NCBI GenBank assembly: GCA_020633415.1
Contig: JACKDQ010000001.1
Coordinates: 1 to 64,000 of the forward strand
Origin: Deltaproteobacteria bacterium
Lineage (GTDB): Bacteria > Myxococcota_A > Polyangia > GCA-2747355
Length of the DNA stretch: 64,000 nucleotides
Reading direction: 5' to 3'
The position numbers were made by a program, and so were the translations under genes. Below, piece by piece: positions 1-9,000 of this stretch (its first letter is position 1; each line of letters starts with the position of its first letter). The notes below the pieces were generated by a model. It was given only the letters and a program-made list of their open reading frames with translations, searched no databases and was not told the origin of the DNA.

Positions 1-213
1 GGCCGTGATGAACAGCGGTTTCTTCGAGTCACTCTGACGCGGTCGGCTTTTCGACTGGGGATTATCACCCGATTGAATGTGCTCCCTGACCCAATCCTGG
101 GCGATCCGCGGCGAGATCGTTGGTGGCGCGCGAATTGCAATTGGGGGGGCCGCTGGTCGTCAGCGCAAGGCGCGGACGAGAGGCGTAAATAGGGGCCCAT
201 TTAGGCTGGACCG

Positions 214-1344
214 TTGAACGACATGAATCGAAAACAGACCTTCTTTCTCTCCCTAGTTGCTGCAGTAGCGGGAATCTCGCTCTGGCGCTACGCGGCATTC
301 ATTGGGGCCAAGACCCTGGCGGTCGCGGCGATGGCCGTCGGCGTGATCTTCTTTTTGGCGACGGTGGTGCTGAGCGTCAGCCGCAAGGGCGAGGCGAGCG
401 ACTCGAGGCACGCGCGCCAGCTGTTCGTTACCTTGGGCGCGCTGCTCGTGCTCGGTGGCGTTGCGCGCGAGTTTATCGTGCCGCGCGACTTCGGTCGCAA
501 CGGCTACTATCGCGCGGGTGCGGTGCAAGAGGCGCGTGCCAAGCAGCCGCGCCACTTGGGCAAAGCGGCTTGCCGAGACTGCCACGCTAAGCATAACGAT
601 CTTCACGCTAAGGACGCCCACGCTCGCGTGCAATGCGAGGACTGCCATGGGCCAGCCTACAAGCACGCAGAGATCGCCAAGAAGCTGCTCGCCGCCAACG
701 GCAAAGACACGGCCAAGGTCAAGTTGCCCGAGGAGGCCAAGCTCAATCTGCCGAGGGAGCAATCTTGGTGTCTGACTTGTCATCAGCGCCTAGCGGCCCG
801 ACCGGGTCCCTTCGCGCAGATCCGTCGTGACGATCACTACAAGCTCGTTGCCGTCGGTGACAAGCAGGTGCGTTGTATTGAGTGCCACAGTCCGCACGAG
901 CCGCTCTACATGGATCGCGACCTGCGCATGGCGCGGTTGCATCCGCGAATCCACCGCTGCCGTGACTGCCACACGGGCAAGCGCCGCAAAGAGAGCGCGA
1001 AAAAACCGCCGACCCATCCGCAGATCTTCCAGTGCGACTATTGCCACAAGGCGATCGCCAAGCGCTTTGAAGACGGCTCGCATAGCGACGTGCGCTGCAC
1101 GACTTGCCACATCTTCTTCCCTGAGACCGATTTCTCAGGCCGCATTTTGCGTGATGCCGATCCGCGTTTCTGCCTGCTGTGTCACCGCCAAGCGAAGTTC
1201 CGCAGCGATGACGCACCGCCGGGAATCGAGTGGCCGGCGCATCGAACAGAAAACAGCAAGGGGCCTGAAGACGCGACCAAGCGCTGCGTCGATTGCCACC
1301 GCGAGAATATCCATCCGTCACCGACCAAGGAAGCGAGCAAATGA
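214..1344 (+). CDS. Membrane-anchored nonahaem cytochrome c
   Basis: Multihaem c-type cytochrome, probably the electron-output subunit of a quinone-linked membrane complex. The protein (about 376 aa from a TTG; an in-frame ATG lies at 223) starts with three hydrophobic segments (about residues 8-24, 34-54, 69-83) that would anchor it in the inner membrane. Nine CxxCH haem-attachment motifs follow, with first cysteines near residues 120, 141, 186, 221, 249, 274, 295, 320 and 358, spread over a periplasmic domain. Its stop codon overlaps the start of the next gene (ATGA), which encodes a four-cluster ferredoxin, and an NrfD subunit follows, so the three are one operon. The set resembles NrfBCD, ActABC and Qrc modules. 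Motifs are read directly; direction of electron flow and partner are inferred. Confidence 0.9.
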   Translation: MNDMNRKQTFFLSLVAAVAGISLWRYAAFIGAKTLAVAAMAVGVIFFLATVVLSVSRKGEASDSRHARQLFVTLGALLVLGGVAREFIVPRDFGRNGYYRAGAVQEARAKQPRHLGKAACRDCHAKHNDLHAKDAHARVQCEDCHGPAYKHAEIAKKLLAANGKDTAKVKLPEEAKLNLPREQSWCLTCHQRLAARPGPFAQIRRDDHYKLVAVGDKQVRCIECHSPHEPLYMDRDLRMARLHPRIHRCRDCHTGKRRKESAKKPPTHPQIFQCDYCHKAIAKRFEDGSHSDVRCTTCHIFFPETDFSGRILRDADPRFCLLCHRQAKFRSDDAPPGIEWPAHRTENSKGPEDATKRCVDCHRENIHPSPTKEASK

Positions 1345-2150
1345 GAGACGAAAAGGACGCCAAGGACGTAAAGGCGACGCCTGTTGCAGTCGAGGGCGAG
1401 GAGTCGTCGGCGATCAGTCGTCGTGCGGCGCTTAAAGCGCTTGGCGCTGCCGCCCCGGGAATCTTGCTCGTGGCTTGCGGCGGGCCCAAGCCGCCGCCGC
1501 CGGAGCAGGCGGATGGCTATGACTGGAGCAAACACTATTGGGGCTATGCTGTCGACACCACCAAGTGCATCGGTTGCAACGCCTGCGTGCGTGCTTGTCG
1601 CGCAGAAAACGATGTGCCCGAAGGTCGCTACCGCACCTGGGTTGAGCGCTATCGGATCGACAAAGAGGGCCAAGTCGCCGTCGACATGGCTAAGGACGAC
1701 AAGGCCTTCAAGCCGCTGAACGACGACAACATCGTCAAGGCGTTTTTCGTGCCGAAGATCTGCAACCACTGCGACAAGTCGGTTTGCACGCAGGTCTGTC
1801 CAGTTGGTGCGTCGTATCAGACCAAAGATGGCGTGGTGCTGGTCGACACCAAGCGCTGCATCGGTTGCGGGTACTGTGTTCAGGCCTGTCCCTACAGCAC
1901 GCGCTATATCAAGCCCGGCCACGATCACATCGCCGACAAGTGCACGCTTTGTTATCACCGCATTACACGCGGCATGTTGCCGGCTTGCGTGCAGGCTTGT
2001 CCGCGTGGCGCGCGTATCTTTGGCGACCTGCGCGATCCGAACAGTACGATCAACACAATTCTCAGACAGCGCCGTTATCGTCTGCTTCGCCCCGAGCTCG
2101 GCACACATCCGAAGTGCTACTACATCGGGCTCGACTTGAAGGTGGTGTGA
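1341..2150 (+). CDS. Tat-exported four-[4Fe-4S] ferredoxin subunit (NrfC/HybA/QrcC-like)
   Basis: Iron-sulfur electron-transfer subunit of about 269 aa. The N-terminus carries a twin-arginine motif (SRRAALK, near residues 27-33), a hydrophobic stretch, and VACGG, so it is probably exported folded by Tat and may be lipid-anchored. Four cysteine clusters follow: CIGCNACVRAC, CNHCDKSVCTQVC, CIGCGYCVQAC, and CTLC with a distal CVQAC, the usual arrangement in NrfC/HybA/DmsB-type subunits that bind four [4Fe-4S] centres. The ATG at 1341 overlaps the stop of the cytochrome gene; a longer ORF from 1293 would overlap that gene without reason. Its stop overlaps the start of the NrfD gene. Role as a bridge between quinone site and haems is inferred from family and context. 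Confidence 0.92.
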   Translation: MRDEKDAKDVKATPVAVEGEESSAISRRAALKALGAAAPGILLVACGGPKPPPPEQADGYDWSKHYWGYAVDTTKCIGCNACVRACRAENDVPEGRYRTWVERYRIDKEGQVAVDMAKDDKAFKPLNDDNIVKAFFVPKICNHCDKSVCTQVCPVGASYQTKDGVVLVDTKRCIGCGYCVQACPYSTRYIKPGHDHIADKCTLCYHRITRGMLPACVQACPRGARIFGDLRDPNSTINTILRQRRYRLLRPELGTHPKCYYIGLDLKVV

Positions 2151-3295
2151 TGGACTTCGTCTTTCCCAACGATCTGAATGTGACCTGGTCGGTGATGATC
2201 GTGCTCTATCCGTACATCACCGGTCTGGTAGCTGGCGCGTTCATCGTCTCCTCGCTGTACCACGTCTTTGGTCGCCAGGAGCTTAAGCCGGTAGCGCGCT
2301 TCTCTTTGGCGTCGGCGTTTGTCTTTCTGTTGTTCGCGCCGCTGCCGCTTTTGATCCACCTCGGCTACCCCGAGCGCTCGTTCAACATCATGATCACGCC
2401 CAACTTCTCGTCGGCGATGGCGGGGTTCGGCTACATCTACACCGCCTATCTAATCGTCGTGGTGATGGAGATCTGGTTCGTGATGCGCGGCGATTTCATC
2501 AAGCGCGCCAAGGGTGGTGGTCTTTGGGCGTTGGTCGCCAAGGTGATCTTGCTGTTCAATCTCCACGAAAGCGATGAGACCCGCCGTGCTGATGCGCGGA
2601 TCACGAAAATCCTCGCCGCGATCGGCATTCCGATGGCCTGCTTGCTGCACGGCTACGTCGGTTTCCTCTTCGGCTCGCTCAAGGCGAATCCGTGGTGGTC
2701 GACGCCGCTGATGTTCGTGATCTTCATCTTCTCAGCGATCGTGTCGGGGATCGCCGTGTTGATCTTCCACTATTTCATCGTCAGCAGGATCAATCGTTGG
2801 CGGATCGATCAGCCCTGCGTGCGCTCGATGGGCAAGTATCTTTGGGGCTTCATGATCGTCGCTGTATCGCTCGAGCTGCTCGAGGTGATGTCGGTCGCCT
2901 ACAAGCAGACCGAAGAGTGGGAGGTGATCCACGATCTGATCAACCACCACCTGTTTTACTCCTACGTCGTGGTGCAGTTCCTGCTGCTTTCGGTGGTGCC
3001 GTTTGGCATGCTAGCGACGACGGCGCTGGTTCGGATGCGCGACAGCATCAACAACACCTTGTTGTGGATGGCGTCGACGATGCTGCTCGGCCAAGTTTTG
3101 CTGATGCGCTGGAACGTCGTCGTCGGCGGTCAGATGCTGTCCAAGTCGATGCGCGGGTTTACCAGCTATTTCCCCGGTATCTGGGAAAAGGAAGGCATCG
3201 CCGTCGCGGTAATCGTCTTCACCACACCGTTCTTTTTGCTGTGGCTGTTCCACCGCTTCGTTCCGCTGTTTCCGGGCGTAGAGAAAAAGGCCTAG
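2150..3295 (+). CDS. NrfD/PsrC-family quinone-interacting membrane subunit
   Basis: Integral membrane protein of about 381 aa with eight to ten hydrophobic helices, typical of the NrfD/PsrC/QrcD family, which binds menaquinone and passes electrons to an adjacent ferredoxin subunit. The ATG at 2150 overlaps the TGA of the ferredoxin gene, so translation is likely coupled; the longer ORF starting at 1784 is an artefact of reading into the ferredoxin gene in another frame. The operon has no molybdopterin catalytic subunit and no second cytochrome gene, so the complex probably moves electrons between quinol and a soluble or outer-membrane carrier rather than reducing a substrate itself. Family assignment is firm; physiological partner unknown. 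Confidence 0.9.
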   Translation: MDFVFPNDLNVTWSVMIVLYPYITGLVAGAFIVSSLYHVFGRQELKPVARFSLASAFVFLLFAPLPLLIHLGYPERSFNIMITPNFSSAMAGFGYIYTAYLIVVVMEIWFVMRGDFIKRAKGGGLWALVAKVILLFNLHESDETRRADARITKILAAIGIPMACLLHGYVGFLFGSLKANPWWSTPLMFVIFIFSAIVSGIAVLIFHYFIVSRINRWRIDQPCVRSMGKYLWGFMIVAVSLELLEVMSVAYKQTEEWEVIHDLINHHLFYSYVVVQFLLLSVVPFGMLATTALVRMRDSINNTLLWMASTMLLGQVLLMRWNVVVGGQMLSKSMRGFTSYFPGIWEKEGIAVAVIVFTTPFFLLWLFHRFVPLFPGVEKKA

Positions 3296-3378
3296 GCTGC
3301 GTGCGGCTGCAGGCGACCGGCGCTTGATCGTTCTGATCGGCTGATCGACGCCAGGTCGCCGTCGTAAGGGGAGTGGGG

Positions 3379-4986
3379 ATGGCCGAGGACCGGTTTGCGC
3401 AGCTAGAACAAACACTAGCGACGATCGAGGCGCGGCTAGAGCGCATCGAGCGCCGCCTCTTTGGTGCTTCACAGCGTGCGCCGCTCGCCGAGCCCGGCGC
3501 CGCTGCTCTAACGTCGACGCTGGCCGCCAAAGACGCCGGCGCGCTGTCGTCGCAGCGGCTACTTTCCAGCGTAGCGGTGATCAGCTTTATTTTCGTCGTG
3601 GCGTTGATCTTTCGCGCGATCGGTCGCGCCGGTTGGTTAGCGCCGAGCCTCGGCATTGCGTTGGGCCTGGGGTATTGCGCGGTGCTGCTCTTGCTGCCCT
3701 GCGTGAAGCGGGCGAGTCGGCGTTTCGCCGACAGCGCGGCGCTGATTCAAAGCACGGGCGTACTGCTGGCGGCGATGATCGTCCTCGAAGGGGTACATCG
3801 CGGCGGTGCGCTGGGTGTGCGCAGCGCCGCCATCGTGCTGCTGCTGTTGACCGCGGTTGCTGGCGTTGTCGCCGCGCTGCGACGCTGCGCGAAGCTGGCC
3901 ACGGCGATGATCGTTGTGATTCCGCTGACGCTGGCCGGACTGGGACTTTCTAACCAGGGCATCCTCTTGCGCGCTGCGGGCGGCCTGCTGCTCGTTGGCT
4001 TCGCGCTGCTGCTCGCTGACCGCTGCGGGCGAAGCTATCTGCGCCTGTTGGCGATCATTCCGACCGAGCTGCTTGCGGTGGGCATCCAGATCGCCATCGC
4101 GCGCCGCGCAGAGGTGCCAGCGATCGCGCCCTGGGCGCTCGCCGGCTTAGCGGTGAGTATTTGGCTGGCCACGTTGGCCAACTACCTTGCTCGCGCCAAG
4201 CACCTTTCGTCTTTTGAGCGGGTGCTACCGACGATCACGATGCTGATCGCCGTGGCTGTCTTTGGGCTGTACCGTTGGGAAATCGCAGCGACGAGCGGCT
4301 TTGCCGCTGCCCTGACGCTGGTCATCGTCGGACGTCTTGCCAAGCTACCGGACATCTGGCGCCCTGGCGCGCTCGTCGGCTGGTTATGCTGTTTGTGGGT
4401 TGGCAACTACGGGCTTGGCTGCGCGCTGTTCGGTTTGTTTGTTCAGCTTAGCGCAGAGAAGTTCGACAGCGCTGAGCGTCTGATCGTGATCGCCATCGCC
4501 TTGACCTCCGCGGCGTGCGCGAGTCATCGGCTGTTCTTCGGCGCTGGTGCGGCGACCGCCGCATTGACGCTGATCGTCATCGGCGGCTTCTGTGCGGTTT
4601 GGCTGGTGCAGTGGCGTTTGTTTGAGCGGCGTGCCGGCGGGCAACACAGCGAGCATCTCTGGGGCGTACCGTTGCTGTTGGCCGCGCTTCTTGGCCTCTT
4701 CGCCTTTGCGCGGCGTGCCGTGGCGCTGGCGGTTGTCGAGCCCCAGCTGCAGCTCGCCAGTCAGACGTTAGTGCTGGCGCTCGGTAGTCTGTTGCTGCTG
4801 TTCTGGGGGCGACGCAAAGGCGCTCGGCACCTGGTCCATGCGGGCTTGCTGGTCTTCGCCGTCTTAGCGATCAAGGTTCTGCTCGTCGATATGCTCAAGA
4901 GCAGCGGCGCGTACCTCGTCGCGTCTGTGTTGGTCCTCGGCATTACGGCGACGATGGCGTCACTAAGCGTGCGTGCTGCCAAATAG
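3379..4986 (+). CDS. DUF2339-type polytopic membrane protein
   Basis: About 535 aa. The first 30 residues form a charged amphipathic or coiled-coil segment (QLEQTLATIEARLERIERRL), followed after a linker by many transmembrane helices to the C-terminus, the organisation of DUF2339 membrane proteins of unknown function. The ATG at 3379 is chosen because a purine-rich AAGGGGAG lies about 6 nt upstream; the GTG at 3373 would overlap that site. It follows the NrfD gene by about 80 bp on the same strand and precedes a radical SAM gene by about 90 bp. No catalytic motif is seen. Confidence 0.75.
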   Translation: MAEDRFAQLEQTLATIEARLERIERRLFGASQRAPLAEPGAAALTSTLAAKDAGALSSQRLLSSVAVISFIFVVALIFRAIGRAGWLAPSLGIALGLGYCAVLLLLPCVKRASRRFADSAALIQSTGVLLAAMIVLEGVHRGGALGVRSAAIVLLLLTAVAGVVAALRRCAKLATAMIVVIPLTLAGLGLSNQGILLRAAGGLLLVGFALLLADRCGRSYLRLLAIIPTELLAVGIQIAIARRAEVPAIAPWALAGLAVSIWLATLANYLARAKHLSSFERVLPTITMLIAVAVFGLYRWEIAATSGFAAALTLVIVGRLAKLPDIWRPGALVGWLCCLWVGNYGLGCALFGLFVQLSAEKFDSAERLIVIAIALTSAACASHRLFFGAGAATAALTLIVIGGFCAVWLVQWRLFERRAGGQHSEHLWGVPLLLAALLGLFAFARRAVALAVVEPQLQLASQTLVLALGSLLLLFWGRRKGARHLVHAGLLVFAVLAIKVLLVDMLKSSGAYLVASVLVLGITATMASLSVRAAK

Positions 4987-5073
4987 CCGCCCGCTGCCGC
5001 GCCCCAAAATTGCCGACTCTCGGCTGGCGCATTGCGGCAGGACGTAGTAAGCGCGTCAAACGGGGGGTCAAAG

Positions 5074-5952
5074 ATGAACCTCGATACGCGACCGATCGCC
5101 AGCTTCGACATCACCAACCGCTGCCCACAGTATTGCGGCCACTGCTATTACAGAAGAGACACGCCGATCGCCGCTGAGCTCAGCGACGGTGACTTCTTGG
5201 AGAGCGTTTCGCAGCTGCAGCAGCACTATGGCATTGGTAGTGCATTCTGGGTCGGCGGCGAACCCTGCTTGCGACCGGCGCTGCTGCGCGCAGCGATGGC
5301 GCTGTTCTCACGCAACGCGATCGCGACCTCGGCGATGGTGCCGATTCCCGATGATCTGGACTCGGGGCTGCTGATTTCGATCGACGGCTTTACCGAGCAG
5401 CACGACGCGTTGCGGGGCTCTGGTGCCTTTGCGCGGGCGATCGGCAATATCCGCCAGCTGCCGCGGCAGTCGTTCGCGCTCTCGACAACGTTAACTCGCG
5501 CTAACGCGACCGTCATCGACGATCTGCCGGCCCTCGTCGATTTCACCGGTGCGATCGGCGTGTTGGTTGGCTTTCATGTCGCCTCATCTGCGAGCCACTT
5601 GACGTTGAGCGGTCAAGAGCGCGCGGATTTGATCAAGCAGCTGTTGGCGCTTAAGGTGCAACATCCCGACGTCCTGCTCAACACGTCTGGGGCATTGACC
5701 CGCTTCTATCCGACGGGTAGTGGTCAGCGGTCGAAAGAGGACCTGCAGTGCGTCTATCACGATCGGGCGATCGCCTTCGATGCCGCGTTGCGACCGAAAG
5801 CGCCTTGCACCTTTGGGACCGAGGCCAATTGTGCGTCCTGTGGTTGCCCGGTGATCATGGAACATCGCGAGCGCGATGAAGGGAATCCGAGCGCCGACGG
5901 GTTGCTGCGCGCCTTGTTTCCCAAGCGCCGGCAAGTCACGACGCTCAATTAG
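5074..5952 (+). CDS. Radical SAM protein with C-terminal cysteine cluster
   Basis: About 292 aa. The radical SAM [4Fe-4S]-binding motif CxxxCxxC appears very early as CPQYCGHC (about residues 18-25), followed by a GGEP-type SAM-binding motif (WVGGEPCL). The C-terminal part holds further cysteines (CVYH, CTFG, CASCGC), which could ligate an auxiliary cluster as in SPASM/twitch proteins. The ATG at 5074 has a GGGGGG stretch upstream; the ORF could be extended to 5032 but that adds a sequence without family features. Substrate unknown; the neighbouring DUF2339 gene does not indicate one. It converges on the activase gene. Confidence 0.85.
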   Translation: MNLDTRPIASFDITNRCPQYCGHCYYRRDTPIAAELSDGDFLESVSQLQQHYGIGSAFWVGGEPCLRPALLRAAMALFSRNAIATSAMVPIPDDLDSGLLISIDGFTEQHDALRGSGAFARAIGNIRQLPRQSFALSTTLTRANATVIDDLPALVDFTGAIGVLVGFHVASSASHLTLSGQERADLIKQLLALKVQHPDVLLNTSGALTRFYPTGSGQRSKEDLQCVYHDRAIAFDAALRPKAPCTFGTEANCASCGCPVIMEHRERDEGNPSADGLLRALFPKRRQVTTLN

Positions 5953-6004
5953 CGGCTGCGCGCGTTGTCGGCGACTCGCCCAGGCGATTTCGATCGGGCA
6001 GCGC

Positions 6005-6025
6005 CCGCGAGGTTGTTTCTCGCGG
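6005..6025. terminator. Hairpin between convergent genes
   Basis: A perfect 7-bp inverted repeat (CCGCGAG / CTCGCGG, 7-nt loop) in the gap between the ends of the radical SAM gene and the convergent activase gene. It could terminate transcription from either side, but there is no long T-run, so it may be only a 3'-end hairpin. Confidence 0.4.
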
Positions 6026-6066
6026 TGCCCGTGCACTTGGTCAGGAATCGGGGTCTTTGGGTTGTT

Positions 6067-9000
6067 CTAGCTGCTTAATACCGCAGCGACGGCGCTGAGC
6101 GAAGCGCTCTGGCCGCGGTTTTGCTCGAAGCGCTGTTTGACGTCGAAGACAAACGAGTCGATGAAGGTCTCGTCGATCGCGTCGCCGTTGACTGGGACGG
6201 TGAGCGTCGCCAAACCCTCGGTTTCGGTGACGTGGAAGAACTGCGCTTCGGCGACCTTGTTGGGCATGCACTCGAGCGGGCCGACGGAGACGACGCCATC
6301 GATTAGTCCCTCGCGGTGTTCGTGCACGGGCCCGCCGACGGTCAAGACCGCTTCGCCGCACAGGTCAACGCGCACCCACGGTGAGGCGGCCTCGACGGAA
6401 TCCTTGACGGTGGTGCGAGCTGGCCAGCCGAGCGAGCGTCCGACCAGACCGTGGACGCGCTGCTGGATTCGGCGCAGCACGAACGCCGAAAGCTGGGCGC
6501 CGAAGCCGGTCTTTTTGCCTTCGCGCCGGGCGACGAAATCGGTGTATTCCAGCCATTCGTTAAACGGTGCGAAGCGCACGCGAATCCCGCGGGCTTCTAG
6601 TTTGTCGACGAGAAAATCGTTGGCAAATGGATCGCAGCGCACGTAGATCTCGCCGACCATCAACACGGTCGGCAGCGCTTTGTCGGTGGCGATTTGCGCG
6701 AAGGCGACGCCGGCGCGGCGCAGCAGGTCGGCGACACCGAAGAGCTGACCTGTCGCAACTTGAAGCAGCGCGGCGGACAGCGAGAGCTCAGAGCGACCGG
6801 CGCGCTCGAGGGTCGCGAATAGTTCTTCGCTGAACTGATCGTAGAGCGCTTGCGCGGCACCAGGGGTGCGCTCGCGTGGTCGAGCGTCGTAGAGCGCTTC
6901 TTGCAGCGCGTCGATCGCGGTAAAGCCGGTGAAAGTCAGTGCGGTAAAGCCCGCGGGGATTCCTCGGAAGTAGTCGTCAGCCGTCGGAGACCAGACGCGA
7001 ACGCGCTCTTCGCCGAGCTGCTCGAGAATGATCTTGTGCAGGACGTTGTAGACGCCGAAGCGACAGGGTCCGCAGGCGGTTGGCATGAAGAAGGCGAAAC
7101 GGCGATCGCTGTCGGCTTCGCGATGAACGCGTTGGAGTAGCGAGCCGATCGTGATGCACATCGGTACGCACTCTTTGCCGGAGGTATAGCGGCGTCCAAT
7201 GCGTACCGTGTCGCGGTCGGGTTCGGGCAACGCTTCGGCGCTGATGCCGACGCCACGCAGGCAGGCGGCCAAGGAGAGCGCTCCTGGCCCCATGCGCGGG
7301 ATCAGCACGTGCTCCTTTTGCGCCTGAATCGTCTCGAGGCTTGCAGCCTTTCTCGTCGCGAGCTCCTCTCGCGGAGGCTGCTTGAGCGATGCCGAGCTGG
7401 CGATGTCTTCGCGCACGCAATGCAAGAAGGCTTCGATGCGCGTTTTTGTTCCAGCGTCGCCCGAGTGACCATCGGTCTCGATCGAGCAGAACGGCTTGCC
7501 GGCCATCAGATAGCCGTAGAAATGGTTGTTGAAGCTGTCGGGGCCGCAAGAGTAGTTGCTGCACCAGATGCTGTAGACGCCGGCCGTGCGGCGAACCTGG
7601 GCAGCCGCGCGCAAATTGCGCTGACCATAGCCCCAAAAGACGTCGTCGAAGCGCGCCGTGTCTGCGGGAACCGGGTAGCAGTCGACGGGAATGGCGATCG
7701 CGCCCTGCTCGCGAAGTAGCGCTGGGACGTTGGAGTTGAGCACTTTGTTGTAGATCGTGTACGGACGTCCGAGGACGACGGCGGCGATCAATTGATGCTC
7801 AGAACAGTATTCAAGGGTGCGCTCGCCGATCCTGATGCATTCCGCTTCGAATGCCTGTTGCGCGGCGGTCGCCTTGGCTAGCGCTGCGCGCCAAGCGCGG
7901 TCCTGCCGTCCAAAGTCACGGGCGATCCGTTGGCAACTTTGCACGAAGGCATCCGACTGGAAGTTTCCCAGGTCAAAGTCGATGCGCGTTGAGACGATCC
8001 GCTTGTTGTCTTGTTGTCCGAGGTCCCAGGTCAGCATGTCGGGGCTGCCTTGCACGATCGGACAGCAGACCGCGTTGGGCTCGTCGCCGACGCGCGGCAG
8101 CTGTCGCAGCATCGGCAAGAAAAACCAGTCGACGTCGCGCTGTAACAGTTCAGCGGCCAGCCCGTGAAACTGCTGCATTGGCGCGCAGAACGGCACATTG
8201 GCCTGCTCGATGCCGCGTTTGAGCACTGCCTGGTCGGCGCCGCGCAAAACCTCAACGTTGAGCCCTAGCTCGGAGAGGTAGGTCGCAAAGAACGGCAGCA
8301 GCCCCTTGAGGGTGAACTCGTCGGTCAGTGCGACCGATGGAGCGCCCTCGCGTCGCGGCAGTTCGGCGAGCAATTGGTCGACGCGCTTTTCGCGCTCGGC
8401 AAATGGATCGGGTGACTGATCGGGCAGCTTGACCTTGCCGGTGCCGCGATCCCACAGCGAGCAGTTACCACCCCAGGTGAAGCGACTGCGCTTCTCGTTG
8501 GCCAAGGTGGCGATGCGGTCGATGCGACAACGGTTGCCGCTGCCACCGCAGCCCTTCGTTGACTTGCAGATGAAGGTGTCTTTGCCGATGAATTTGGCCT
8601 CGAGCAGTCGCCGCGGATCGAGCGCCGGTTGCTCTTGCGGGCGATCGATGAAACGGCGCGCCAGCAAGGCGATGCCCAGCGCACCGACGGTCCCGGGATT
8701 CGGCGGAATGATCACTTCCGCGCCGGTTTGTCGAACCACCGCGGCGGCCAAAGCGTCGGCAGAAAACGGCATCCCCTGGCAGAAGATCACCTGGCCGACC
8801 GAGCGGTTGCCTTTGACGCGGTTGAGGTAGTTCTGAATGATCGAGTCGTAGATGCCGGCGATGATCGCCGGGGTTTCGACGCCGGCGCCGAGCGCGGCGT
8901 CGATGATCTCGGCCATGAACACCGAACAGTGCTGGCCCAGTGAAACGCCACATTCGGCCTGCTTGGCGATTTCGCCGAGCTGAACGACGTCTTCGACGTC

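Noticed and set aside
133..142. AATTGCAATT palindrome upstream of the cytochrome operon
   Set aside because: Only 10 bp, can occur by chance; no spacing to a clear promoter supports it as an operator.
1..191. Possible 3' end of an upstream gene at the window start
   Set aside because: Frame 1 is open to 191 and frame 2 ends at 37 (GFFESL then stop); neither can be chosen from so little sequence.
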